Part shown: one piece after another, positions 50,659 to 61,911 of the stretch
How the letters are laid out: every line of letters starts with the position of its first letter
Position numbering within the stretch: position 1 is the stretch's first letter
NCBI GenBank assembly: GCA_037903475.1
Contig: JBAJFG010000052.1
Location: 186,001-250,000, forward strand
Length of the DNA stretch: 64,000 nucleotides
Reading direction: 5' to 3'
From: Ancylostoma caninum
Taxonomy: Eukaryota; Nematoda; Chromadorea; Rhabditida; Ancylostomatidae
Program-made: the position numbers and the translations under genes
The notes under the pieces: generated by a model
Database searches by the model: none
What the model was told of the DNA's origin: nothing
Seen by the model: only the letters and a program-made list of their open reading frames with translations

Positions 50659-51830
50659 TGAGCCTGAGAACAGCGTGTTACATGTGTTCGCGCTGTTTCT
50701 AGGTATTCACAACTTTTTGAATTGAAATGAGTTGAAATTAAAAGTATGCGCTGACTAGTGTCATTGTTCTTCTAAGAACTGTGTCGGTAAAAATTGGAAG
50801 TCACTCACTTTGTTGAAATATCACAGTAAGTTTCCTGTGGTTGCAGAGAGCACACCTGCATAAGGGTGCAGGTGAGCAGGTGGTTTTTTAAAGAACGCTC
50901 TTGGTCTGTCACCAAATCTTGCCAATTCGTCTTTGCGTACAGTTGGTGTTGCTGGCCACAATACAGGTAGAAAGAGATCACACACCACTAATTTTTTTTG
51001 GTTCTCATTTTGAGGACCGAAAATCTCGTGCTCCAGCGTTTTTCGGCAGTTCACTGACTCAAACTAAACTCCAACCACAACCGGCCTCGTCGATGGAGAA
51101 TGGGTTTTCTACTCATTTGATGGCGGTCAGCCTTCATAGACATGCCCTGCTGGAGAAGAAACCCTCTTCCACCCTCTCCGTTTCCCTCTGTGTACAAAGT
51201 CCTTTTGCTGAGCTTCCAGCCCCGTCTCCGCCTGCAGATGAACAATGATTAATATACTCATGATGATATAAGTAACATATGGCATAACACGGATGATATC
51301 GTTTATAAGGCACAGGAACACAATACATGAATATGCGGCAATGTATGAAGGTATACAACGAAAATGGCACAAGGTGAGCTCAAGGTAAGTTGGAGCAGGA
51401 CCTGCTGCTCTAAAACTTGACGTAGTATTGAAGACAACAGCGACGATCAACAAGAAGCGAGAGTACAGAAGAAACCACCATCCGGCGTGACAGCACAGCG
51501 CCGATTGACTCCGAGAGCTAACCACTACGCACTGCCCGCACTCGACAGCGTCGTTGGTACTACCGTACGCGAATGCGCGCGGCGGGAACCCGGTTACAAA
51601 GTAGAATCGTGCAGGGCTCGAAAATGCTTGTGCTCGACATCGCTCGTAAATGTTAATGGCTCCCGAAGTGTCCTACATTTTTTCTAAGCTCACACAGCGT
51701 TGAGGATTGGTTAATATTGGCGATTGTGACCACACGGATTTCCTGTTTTGAAGGTTTCTTAGCAAGCGACAACTTACTACGAAAGAACAAATTATGGAAG
51801 GATAATCGTGAGGCGCCACTCCTCGAGCTA
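50659..51830. other. Intergenic, no assigned gene
   Basis: A minus-strand frame at 51,525-51,127 (132 codons) has two hydrophobic stretches (FLLIVAVVFN and YIIMSILIIVHL), but no splice partners or family features. The rest is featureless, with a short palindromic CACCTGC/GCAGGTG block near 50,858-50,880. Confidence 0.35.
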
Positions 51831-53008
51831 TAGTACTGGCCAAAAAGATATCACCTTTTGAACTTTTGTTCGTAACTTCCCTCTAAGTGAAGCTTGAGAT
51901 TTCAAGTTTTAAGAGATAATGCAGCTGCTCATTTCTGATGAATAAAGCCACTAGCATCTTTACTGTGCCAGCAAATTTTTGTAAGAAAGAATTTTTTTTA
52001 CTCAAAAAGGTCAAAATTCTTGACTCTGCACTACTCGCATTCAACTACTATGTGACTTCCAGTGGTGGAATTTCTACTGGAATCGAGAGATTCATATCCA
52101 ACGTAATTGTAAGAATGCCTAGGTAGACACTGACATTTGAAGCTCTCCGAAAATGATGAGCTACGTAGGCTTAAAGTGAACGCTAGCAAAGATTTGCAAG
52201 GGACAGTGCGCCTCCTTGGTCTATTCACAAGATTCGACTTTTAACAGAATGAATGTGATTTTCTAAGCGCTCTATTGGAGTCACGCAACCAAATTTACAC
52301 TCGTTTTGCTCGCTTTTATAGAGATAGAGCACGATATCTCACTCTTCTGACATATGCTTGAAGACTTGATGGGAGCTATCTCTCTATAATATGTTGTAAT
52401 CTCGAATACCATGCGCATTGTTCTTGGTAACATCCCCCTCATCAAAGTTTTATTCTCCCCTAAAATAAAAATGCAAAACTTGAAAATCGTAAAGTGCACC
52501 ACCTGTGACCGTGTTTCTGGCTAGTGTTTCTAAGACAATTAGGCATCCAGCGAGCACCAATACAAGCGTTCTCTTTCTGCTCTGGCTAGAGCGTCATGCA
52601 GAATGAGAACCAGCTCAAAACAAGGTCGTTGGCGCGATCCATAATGACTAAAACTACCGAAGGAGGTGAATTACAAGGTGATGTCAGCTGAGCTCCGGAT
52701 ACGTCAGGATTCCGCCACAGCTTACCGAAATTACGTTGGATATCAATACCCTTCGCTCGATTTCAGTGGAAATTCCACCGCTGGAAGTCACATAGTAGTT
52801 GAATGTGAGTGGTGCTGAATCAGGGATTTTGACCTTTTTGAGTAAAAAATTCTTTCTTATGAAAATTTGCTGGCGCAGTGGGGATTCTAGTGGCTCGTTT
52901 ATAAACAATGAGAGCTGCATTATCTTCTAAAATTGGAAGTCTCAAGCTTCACTTAGAGGGAAGTTACGAACAAAAGTTCAAAATGTGATGTCTTTTTGAC
53001 CAGTGCTG
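51831..53008. mobile_element. Tc1-like foldback element with about 290-bp inverted arms (1,178 bp)
   Basis: The left end TAGTACTGGCCAAAAAGATA and the right end, reading inward CAGCACTGGTCAAAAAGACA, are flanked by TA (51,829-51,830 and 53,009-53,010). They resemble the known Tc1 terminus (CAGTGCTGGCCAAAAAGATA). The arms (51,831 to about 52,127 and about 52,716 to 53,008) are inverted copies, sharing for example CTTCCCTCTAAGTGAAGCTT and ACTACTATGTGACTTCCAG. The middle has no transposase. It would need a Tc1 transposase in trans. Confidence 0.85.
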
Positions 53009-53010
53009 TA

Positions 53011-54229
53011 GTTTATTGAGGAGTTTCAAATCGAATTCGGAGTTATTTTTCTACAACCCATCTAGCATTTTCGTGCAAAACATGGAAACTTTTGTAGCAA
53101 ACTAACACTTGCGAAGCACCACTCATCTATCTCTCTTATCGTATAAGTTTTTATGCTGATGCAGAGATGACATATTTAGCAAAGTGTTACTGTTCATCAG
53201 TCATGTCACATCGGCGGCATGTCCTAAACTTGTAAATTTAAGGAGGATTCATCAGGAGCTGAGAGCTTTTAGAATGCCGAAGACAAGTCGAGTATTTCAG
53301 ATTAGCTCGAGAGTGAAAGCAATATGTGCATGGAGGTGAGTTGAAACTCCTGTATACTAGTATTTTTCGTTTGGTAGTTAGCAAGTTCTTATACGTTTCG
53401 GACTTTTTCAGAGTGTGATCATGAAACTGTTTTGTCCTTTTCGGTGAGGAGCAAGAAACACCAGTATAGCAGAAAACACGATGCCGAAGAATCATGGCTG
53501 ATAATACGATTATTAACTTGTTCTCCAAATCACTAATTGAATGCTTATAACGTTGAAATATTTCAAAACCTTCTGATTTTGGAGGTCGAACGATAACAGC
53601 AAGGGAGCGCACTCTGAGAAAAATAATAAAAAAGCGTTCATAAGAGAGTTTGACGCTTCCTTTCTCCACCTTCGGTTGTCATCGTCTTCACTGTCTTTGT
53701 CATTGTCCAGTTTATTGAGAAGATTATTTGCCTCTTTTTTTTGCAACCGCATTTTTCTGTATTTGGCATGTACATATACTTTTTAGTACACATGTGTATG
53801 TGTAAAAGTCGGATAAACAAACACTCTAAGGGAAGTCCTAAGCAGGACGACAAATATATAGAAATGAAGACCTAAAGTCGTGGTCATGAAGGGCCACGCA
53901 GAAATAATAGAACTAAAAGATTTGCTTCTAAAAATAGGTAGAAATGCCCCTGGAATATTTGTATAATAAAAACGGCAGGATTATATCGCTGTTTCTAAAG
54001 GGAAAAGAAAGTGGTTTGCTTATGCGATCGAGGCCGCTAACTTCTATCACACTGCCAGTCTTTCAACGTTGCCTCTATATTGACAATTAAAAGAAATCTT
54101 AAGACGAAATAAATAACAAAAATATTATGATAAAAATAACAAAAAGGTATGAAATACGCCAAATTAACTACAGCATACAGCTGACATGACCATGTTAATT
54201 TCAGAGCTTCACTTATACCATGTCAAGTC
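53011..54229. other. Intergenic, no gene recognised
   Basis: A minus-strand ORF at 53,669-53,238 (143 codons) is lysine- and serine-rich without domain features or splice partners. The rest is AT-rich. Confidence 0.35.
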
Positions 54230-55300
54230 ATTCTTTAAATTAGCCTCGTTTTGTGCTCGCCGAGTGATGATTTTAAGCATCATCGACGCTTGGTCGCCAG
54301 AAAAAGAAACTGTAGAATCGAAAAGATAACCACGGAGATCGGGGTCCGCCAGTTGCTCTACGGTTTCACGGGGGGAGGGGGCAACGCTGCTCTTCTTCTT
54401 CTATCCATCTCTTCTATGAGGCTGTTCTTCATATTGATTGAACGTCCAAGTTACACATAGAGCGACATCGCCGTTATATCAGATCCACGCAGTTCTATTC
54501 GCTCTCTCTCGCAGTACTCATTAATCATGAACTGGGTCTTAGCCTTATTGATTCGCAGTCCTATCTTTTTCCTTACTTCGCAAAGCTCATTGAGCATTGT
54601 TGTAGGACCTCGATTGCTATGTGTTTGAGGTGATCTAGAGTATTCGATCCACTTTTGATTTGTTGTGATCTACTCTGGAATATTCTGGAACCTCGCCTTT
54701 TGGGGTATATAAACCCCACCACTGTCACTGCATATATTCTTCTTATTCACACGCCTCACTCGATTTGAGAGGAATCGCCCATCAGTCCGGATGCTTTTCT
54801 CCTACCAGTCGAATGAGCTCGTTGTCTACTGCAATGCTACAGTAGACAGCTTCGGCGATACAGTATCGCCCTGTCGTACCCCCTTCGCGAATGGAATGTT
54901 TAAGGGGCGTTGAAAGCTAGTGTTGGAAACCATTTACGAACATCCTCCTAATAAAGTCTAATACCCATCCTCATTTCAGACCAAATGGGGCGGGAGCATA
55001 GCGTGATCCATCTTAGCTTTCTCTGCACGCACTAACGTTGAATAACATTCTAACTGTTCAGCAGAAGGGTTTCACGTCTTAGAAAGGCTCAGAAGCGATC
55101 TATGGGTATACGAGGACTCTGAAAGGAGTTCCCATTCCTTCAGACCACCTTGCTGAAGGACCACTATGCCTAATCGATGAGGAAGCATCGCCGCAGTCGG
55201 CAGATGGCACTAACTAGAACTTCTTCTGCTGCAGGTCTTCTGATTCATTCGACCCTGGCACTCTGCATGCATACTTCAAGATTACCTGAATGGAATACTG
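54230..55300 (-). pseudogene. RTE-type reverse transcriptase relic, minus strand
   Basis: On the minus strand the broken frames give GVRQGDTVSPKL (RT core motif), LNELCEVRKKIGLRINKAKT and QFMINEYCERERIELRGSDI, followed by YLGRSINMKNSLIEEM and LADPDLRGYLFDST. These are the successive blocks of an RTE-family reverse transcriptase. Several stops and frameshifts intervene, so the copy is dead. It is a different subfamily from the relic at 34,220, judged by the sequence of the shared block. Confidence 0.8.
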
Positions 55301-55577
55301 TGATCAAATGCTCTGGAATCGTCCATTATTCGTGAAGCCTGCTGCTTGAACCTGGTCTGCCACGCCCTTCACAAAGTGGGTATAAGATGTCCTGCAACCG
55401 TTGCAAAAAGTAGTGGAGAGCTTCTTTTAAACATCATTTCTGACATTACAAAAAAAGAATCACTGGGATGCTATATGTCCGAGCAACAAGTAGGCTTCAC
55501 CATTTGAAAATATACAAATTCTTTGCTGGTAGTTGGGAGGCAAGTGGAGCAATAGTGGAAACAAACCACTCATTTAA

Positions 55578-56226
55578 CCCATTGACGACCGCGTGGCTCA
55601 CCGGTGAGCCGCGCTTTTTCGGTCGCGTGGGACCGCGCGGCTCACCGGTGAGCCGCGCCCTTTTTGACAAGTACTGGACCTTATTTTCGAACCATTCTGC
55701 AGCATTTCAATATGGAATGGTTACAATCCTTCCTTAAAAAGTCTCAAACAAGTGCAGTTCAAGGAGGAGTTCTCCCTTATTGCGACAAACATCATGGAAA
55801 GGATGGAGTTTTGAAGTCGAGGAAGACTGCTTCACATTTCTTTTGTCGTGGATGGAAATACTCTGTGTAAAAGCCATATTTCCTGCACAGAATCACGTTC
55901 GTTACATCCTGCGCTTCCTTATCAGTCAGGCTAGAGCCTTAGGGACGTGGATAGTCTCTGGACACTCCCTTATAACACTAAAAACACCCTCTACCAAACT
56001 TCCTTCGGTCATAGTGGAATCCGGAAGCGTTAAGAATCTCTACTTTTTTGTCCGATGACACTTGTAATCTTCTGGAACTAGATTTCAAAATTGTTTCTGC
56101 AAAATGATCTGTTTTAGTCGGAGTTATCTCATCGTAACGGTGTGGAACTCCGCGGGCGCCGCACTCTTGAAAGGGGCGTTGGTCCCACGCGCCAGACACG
56201 CAAAAATGGGCGCGGTCGTCAATGGG
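55578..56226. mobile_element. TTAA-flanked MITE (piggyBac type) with internal palindromes (649 bp)
   Basis: The left end CCCATTGACGACCGCG and the right end CGCGGTCGTCAATGGG are exact inverted repeats flanked by TTAA (55,574-55,577 and 56,227-56,230). Near the left end the palindrome GGCTCACCGGTGAGCC occurs twice, 35 bp apart, within GC-rich sequence. The interior is AT-rich and non-coding. Confidence 0.85.
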
Positions 56227-57191
56227 TTAAGTCTCGTTTTCTACTCATTCAGAAAGAAACTGCACGCAGCGGGTGGAGAAAAACCGCGTAAGCACAGTTG
56301 GACTCAATCATGAAGATATTTATTCTTCATATTCATTGAAAGACTGGTTTTCTAGCAGACTTAAAAACTGCTTGAGTAAACATTGGAATCTACGATAAAA
56401 AGTGGAAAATCCGGCTCCTAATTCAGAAGCAGAACATGCTGCCAAGGTTGCGATCTTGAAAAGCTGCTGCAACCGATTTGACGCATTCAAATTCAGCGCA
56501 ACGTCAGAGCATTCACTTATTTCATGCAGTTGCCAGTGCGACGTAAAAAAGAGAAGAATATCGCGAAGGGAAATCGAAGAACCGATGGTGGTACCATCCA
56601 TAGTCCCCCTGCAGGCCTAGGGTCAGGATTCCATACAGAATTCGTTGCTGAAGTGTAACAACAAATCGATGGCAGTGGTGGAGATGACAGATTCTGAAAT
56701 GAATTCATTGTGATCATCTTTTCCATTAGGTACTTTAACTGGTCGTTAGTGTTCTTGGGCTACTGGTGCTATAAAATTTTATAGCATTAATCATTTATCC
56801 ATAGTTAAAGTTTCACTTGTTCAGTTTGAAAACGTTTCGCTTCCATGAATTTTCTTCATACTTCAAATCTATGCCAATAGCTGAAGAGGCCAAGGACTTA
56901 GTACCTACATAAAACGAGGAGGAGGATTCGTGTTGTGGCAACATGCAAATTGCTGCAGCCCTTTGCGGTTCCCGATCTTTGTCGAACGAGTCCTCGGAGA
57001 ACCGGAACTCTTCGGTGTTGGTATGACTTGCCATTCCGCGTGGTTCACTTTCGTAAGCTTTCCCTTGCTCTCACGGCTTTCTCCGATTTCTATGCCAATT
57101 ATCCTTCTAGTTTTTTGAACCATACATCACAAAGATGACTTCATTTCTGAGTCTTCCATACGTTTGGGTATATCTGCTTCTAATTTTTCAG

Positions 57192-57402
57192 TTTTCATAT
57201 TGTATATGTAGTTCTTTTTTTTGGAGTGGCTGGTCCAGAGAACATGGTCGTTTTGATGTGCTATTTGATGCCCTTGGATAGTGGACTAAAAGGTGCAGCG
57301 TTGGGTGCAGATGTTTTGAGAATAACTCCAGTTGCCATTAGTTCCCCAGAGTTTGACCAAAACCTCACGAAGAGCCCTTCAACAGGACTTCTAACCAAGT
57401 AA
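57192..57402 (+). CDS. Probable terminal exon of an unidentified membrane protein
   Basis: The exon follows a good acceptor (AATTTTTCAG) and reads in one frame to TAA: FHIVYVVLFFGVAGPENMVV, then a hydrophobic LMCYLMPLDSG stretch, then a hydrophilic tail ending SPSTGLLTK. That is about 69 residues, with one or two membrane spans followed by a cytoplasmic-looking tail. It must be preceded by an exon ending in phase 2, which I could not find; the upstream sequence at 56,930-57,053 ends at a GTAAGC donor but in phase 0. I do not recognise the family. A last exon of a 7TM receptor is possible. Confidence 0.4.
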
Positions 57403-58739
57403 CTGCACAAAATTCGGAAAAGATTAAAGAGAAATAAAACACATAATTTTTCTTGAGAATATGTTTAGAAATATGTGACTTTCTACAATCAAAAGCATGT
57501 CCTCTGCTGCTGCTCCAGTTCTAGAGAAGCCTCTGTGGATCAACGATCAAATAAAACAGCAAAACTATCAGGAAATACTCACTGTCAGATTTACAACTCG
57601 CTTCACAACCCTTATTACTCGAAGTTAGCAGTAAATATTGGATTTATCAATGATTATTGGATTTAGAGATGGGTAAACTTTGAACAGTTACCACATCCAT
57701 CCAATCCTACTGGTAATTGTGCAAATAGTGCAAATCACTGTGAGCAAAGTACTTGGATTAAGAACTGACACTATACATCTATTTGAAAGAACCATAGATC
57801 TGTCCCAATTGGGCCATTTATATACTTATGCGATGTGAGCTAAATCTAGTACTGCAAACTAAGTGACACATGCGGTAGAATACGCGACTCCATTTGAGAA
57901 CAATCCATCGGGTTTAACCTAGAAGTTTCCCAATGTCAATATACGAAGGTATTTTTTCTTGCAATAACACTAGCGTGTTTCTTGTCGAGCAAATTCTTCT
58001 TCATGGAAAATGAACTTTTCCAGATACATAATTCATCGATGCGACTCTATGCCGTGCTATTGCAGATAATCACAGCACAAGCAGGTGTGTTTTACTCGTA
58101 TTATTCAGTTGACATTTTAATGGACCCCTTCGGATTCTGGATCTCAATCTTCTACCAAGCTTCAATTTCCTCGAAAACTATTGGAATAGCCAAACGATGA
58201 GTTGCATAGCTGAAGATGTCTGCTTTTTCGTGAGGCCACCTGCTCAAGCCATACTAATAATCAAGCAGGGAAGGAAACCAGGTCCAAAAACGGACCAAAT
58301 TGCTCCCCTGCTTTCTCACTTTCGACTTTCGACTTTCTCTATCCAGGATTCAACTTAACTTCCTTCTGCTTTGTAATGACCATAACGGGAATTTGATAAG
58401 AGTTCGTGCTAGCTCGATTCACACATTCTCTTCTGGGCAAAAGCTGGTGACTTCGTGATTTATCGAACAACTTTTCATTGCAGCTCTGCAAAACTGCCCA
58501 ATGAGCCCCATACGTTCAATCGTACATCGTGCAACGGAAGCGACCAAGGATCCAGCTACACAAATGCAGGCACGAAGTAGTCCAAGTGTTTTTAGTTCCA
58601 CTTGGATTGTAGTCTCACTTCTATTGTAATGCTACAGGGACCGTATAGAAGTCAATTTCCTCCTAACAGAGTTATATCTTGCGATCAACGATATTGGAAT
58701 GTCTGCATGTTAGCACTGGCCAGCATACCCGTTTCTTAG
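57403..58739. other. Intergenic, weak exon candidates
   Basis: A frame at 57,982-58,200 (MENELFQIHNSS start, with a hydrophobic stretch) and an exon-like stretch after TTTTCATTGCAG at 58,480 to TAA near 58,635 are each open, but neither joins to anything recognisable. At 58,715-58,737 a fragment (AGCACTGGCCAGCATACCCG) resembles the start of the repeat at 27,060. Confidence 0.3.
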
Positions 58740-58743
58740 TTAA

Positions 58744-59150
58744 AGGCAGAGGGCCACCTCGTTCTGCCTGTTGGATTTACCAACATATCCTAGACCTTCT
58801 CATCATGTTGATCCCTGGGATGTACATCAACAGGAACAGAAGCGACGAAATCCCCATTTTTGGAAGGCTCGAAGTGGATAAAAATTTGGAGCCCGGAGGC
58901 GGATCGCTCCAAGCTGTGCTGGCTGCCTGCCACGGCTGCCGCGTCGGTCAACGAGTCTTGGCGTGTCCAGTCGATAAGATCAACCGCTTCACATGTCAAC
59001 TCGGGTTGGCAAACTATTACAGACCCCGTCCTGGAAGACGGGTTTATAGACCACTCTGAGGCAATTTATGTATACCATTGGAACCATCGCGCCGATTAGA
59101 TGCAGAATCTGCTGTTAGCCTATCTACGAAAATGAGGTGGACCCCTGCCT
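58744..59150. mobile_element. TTAA-flanked MITE (piggyBac type), copy 2 (407 bp)
   Basis: It has the same ends and nearly the same interior as copy 1 at 39,816-40,220. The left flank is TTAA (58,740-58,743); the right flank is TTAT, one base changed. It sits inside an older repeat fragment, and ten bases later another element begins. Confidence 0.85.
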
Positions 59151-59160
59151 TTATGTATTA

Positions 59161-60040
59161 GGTTGTCGAGAAATGATTGAGACACTCAAGATTTTTTTTT
59201 TCAATCTTCAAACTTTTTCTCTTATATAACATGACTTCAGGATATGCTGTAATAACCATTTACACCTATCACCTGGGGCCACCTATCAGGGACAGCTCCA
59301 GCACTGCGAGGTCAGTATTCATGTTACTACACGTCGAAGAAGTCATCAGTCAGTGATCGAAAATCGTCAAAGTTGGCGAAGTGCTGCTCCGCCAAGGAAT
59401 GATCAAGCTACCAGTCAAGATGTTAGCTGGAAAGATCGAAGTCGAACAAAAGTGGCGTGTGTGGCACCGTCATCCGTGTCTTCTCCTTCTACCGTCCACG
59501 AGTAAAAAGTCATTTGAAGGTGCATTTTGTCGAGCAAAATGTGCACTTCGACACGTTGGGGATTGTTTTCTTCGATAGTGACGGCCATGGCCCTAAACTA
59601 ACTATTGTAAATGCTGCTGTTTTCCACTATATTGCTTACCAATAACTCCTGTGGAGCTTTCCCTGCTCCTCAGCTCAGGACATTACCGATTAGGAAAATG
59701 GCTCCGAGGAGACGTAGCGCCGGAGAAGAAACATTGGAACCAACGGTTCTCAGTTGCGTGGCTGGGGAGCACCTGGGCGAATGCCATGGAGGTGTTGTCA
59801 CCTCTCCTACTCCCACTAGTGCTCCATAGGAGCTCGTACAAAAAAATCACTTGGATTGGGTAATCGTACATTTTTGCACCTAGATAACAAATGGCGCAGC
59901 GCCTTGTCCTCACATACCCATGGCGCAGATGCTCAGAGAGGAGCAGGGTGTCACATATTCACGTACCATGGGGATAGGTCACGTGGGAGGGTTGCAAGGA
60001 AGAATTTTTGGTGAAGTGTCTCAATCATTTCCCGACAACC
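59161..60040. mobile_element. Mariner-type non-autonomous element with TA duplication (880 bp)
   Basis: The ends GGTTGTCGAGAAATGATTGA and TCAATCATTTCCCGACAACC are inverted repeats with one mismatch, continuing with GACACT, and are flanked by TA (59,159-59,160 and 60,041-60,042). No transposase frame is recognisable. Confidence 0.85.
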
Positions 60041-60161
60041 TAATAATTCGAAAGTGTTACAGGACCAGTGGAAGAAACTATTAAACCAAACAAAGTAAAA
60101 CTAGAGAATTATAAAATAGCATAGCAGTAGTTACCAGTTTTCTGATTTCCATATCTTCTAG

Positions 60162-60811
60162 ATGATACGACGGATTATTGAAGACATCTATGGGGGAACG
60201 TGGGGCGTGCTCATCATACGAAACCCGGCACTAGTTTCCAGCGGTGAGCATACGGATCTTTGCGCTTCCATTTGAATGTCTTTGGGTTCACTATTCTTTC
60301 GTTATGTAATCCTAGATATTGATTTAAAAAAATTCATTTCGTCATTGAAGTATTGCTGTTTCCAGAAGTTCACTGGACGATTCCCGATCATAACAATGCC
60401 GACGGCTCACCGGCTTTCTGTCTTGCGGTAGTGAAAGGGTAAGAGCCGCCATATATAGATTATACACATTCTACTGTGCATACATATAGAAGTTTAGATC
60501 ATATATATGGAGTAGTATGTATGTATGTATGCGACAGAATACTGTAACCCTTCATCGAATTTAGGTGGCAGTACAACATTTTCAAAACAGGTGCAAGGGA
60601 CACACGAGACAGGATGACCGTCGAAGATATAGTGAAGAGGTAGCTAACCATCAGTGAATTGCAGTAACGGTCCTGAAAGCACAGAACGTCGTTTAACATT
60701 TTCAGGATACGACAAGCTGATGAAAAGCCGAGGCCGACTCGGATGAGTGTGAAAGAGTTCGACAGGAAGCTCTTGCAAGCAATACAAATCTCAGAAATTC
60801 GTAGAAAATAG
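60162..60811 (+). CDS. LC8-type dynein light chain-like protein with C-terminal extension
   Basis: Exons: 60162-60243, 60366-60438, 60565-60639 and 60706-60811. All are GT/AG with agreeing phases, giving 111 residues from the first ATG. TWGVLIIRNP aligns with the LC8 strand TWHCIVGRNF, and a 17-residue block FCLAVVKGWQYNIFKTG aligns without gaps with the last LC8 strands, which end FKSG. Between them this protein has about a dozen extra residues (HWTIPDHNNADGSPA region), and after the FKTG it continues for about 45 mostly charged residues ending EIRRK. LC8 proteins are homodimeric hubs in dynein and other complexes; that role is inferred here. The ATG directly follows a TCTTCTAG acceptor, so it may be an SL-trans-spliced start or an internal Met with an upstream exon for the missing first LC8 helix. 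Mariner-type and TTAA elements lie just upstream. Confidence 0.65.
60480..60535. repeat. (TATG)n / TA-rich microsatellite in intron 2 of the dynein light chain-like gene
   Basis: TATATATGG and GTATGTATGTATGTATGCG runs lie inside the 126-bp intron 60,439-60,564. Confidence 0.7.
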
Positions 60812-61358
60812 AGGATACGTGACAAGGAGAGGACAGAGTACATTATTAGAATAAAACTTGGAGGCTAAAAAATATGATTTTTTTTTGAGTACAAAATATA
60901 GTTATAATCTTGTTAGTCTCGCCATTTATACTCCGGAGTCACAGTCACATTTTAATCCTTCGATGAATCCGGAAGCTGGAAGGCTGCCACCATCGAAACT
61001 TCCAGGAACTGCCATAATTGTGGCCATTTTAGCAGAAATTCTGCAGAGTTCAGCCGCAGAAAGCGGTCAGAAGTCATGTTGACCCGTAACCATTACGCGC
61101 TAACAAATCCAATTTGACAGGAGAGACAAGAGAGCCAAAGAATAGTTGGGGAGGTATTCTCAAGCACCAACTGCCGACACATATTCACTTCCGCCTGATG
61201 TTTAGCAAGAACTTTTTTTTAGCTCGAATCCTGGTTTGACTCTACTAATTTTAGGTAAACGGTGATGCGTGTGGGTATGTACACTTCTTCATAGTGTAGG
61301 TTAGAAAAAAATTGTTCTATAATTTTTTCAAAACCTCCAACGAATACCTTTTCAAAAG

Positions 61359-61608
61359 CTAGAGCAAAACCTTAACGAGTTGCATGATCTCAGTCCTTGT
61401 CTTTGTAATGCCGACGTTGGCAAAACAATGAATTTATTCACAATAATGAGGGACTTCCCATTGATCGCATGGGTTCCGTGTTTCGGGTTGCTCCAGATGG
61501 CAAAGCTGTTTATGGATGATGCGGGAAAAGCAGAGCGGAAAAGGCAGCGAAAACAAAACGAAGCCAATAATCTACTAGGAGAACTGGCTAACCGAAGCTC
61601 AAGGCAAG
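61359..61608 (+). CDS. Probable internal exon of an unidentified protein
   Basis: After a good acceptor (CCTTTTCAAAAG) a 250-nt frame is open up to a GT donor (CAAG followed by GTCTCC). It begins LEQNLNELHDLS, has a short hydrophobic segment (FPLIAWVPCFGLLQMAKLFM) and then a charged coil (KAERKRQRKQNEANNLL). Codon use and amphipathic pattern look protein-like. Partner exons were not identified: neither the following 1.7 kb nor the upstream dynein-like gene offers a convincing join. I do not recognise the family. Confidence 0.4.
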
Positions 61609-61911
61609 GTCTCCGCTCATTTGCATTTTGGTAATAGACAGTATGCTACTGTGATTTGAGCGGCATAGGTTACGGGTTTCAAAATGGCCAGTAAGCCATC
61701 CCGGGGGAGTCTAATTGCGGATGGGGTACGTGCGAAACAGGCACGGATGCCTAGTCGAGGTTGCCCAACTTGTTGTTGGTGTTGGTTAGCATACTCAACT
61801 TAACCCTCTACCTGATACCCACCAACAGGTTCATCCATAGGAGACGTTGTCTCTACCCATATCTCCTATGATGGTATTGGGCTCAGGAATCTGTTTGAAA
61901 TAGGTATGTAG

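Noticed and set aside
51127..51525. Minus-strand ORF with two hydrophobic stretches as a chemoreceptor exon
   Set aside because: No compatible neighbouring exons, no conserved motif; TM-like stretches are common in T-rich DNA.
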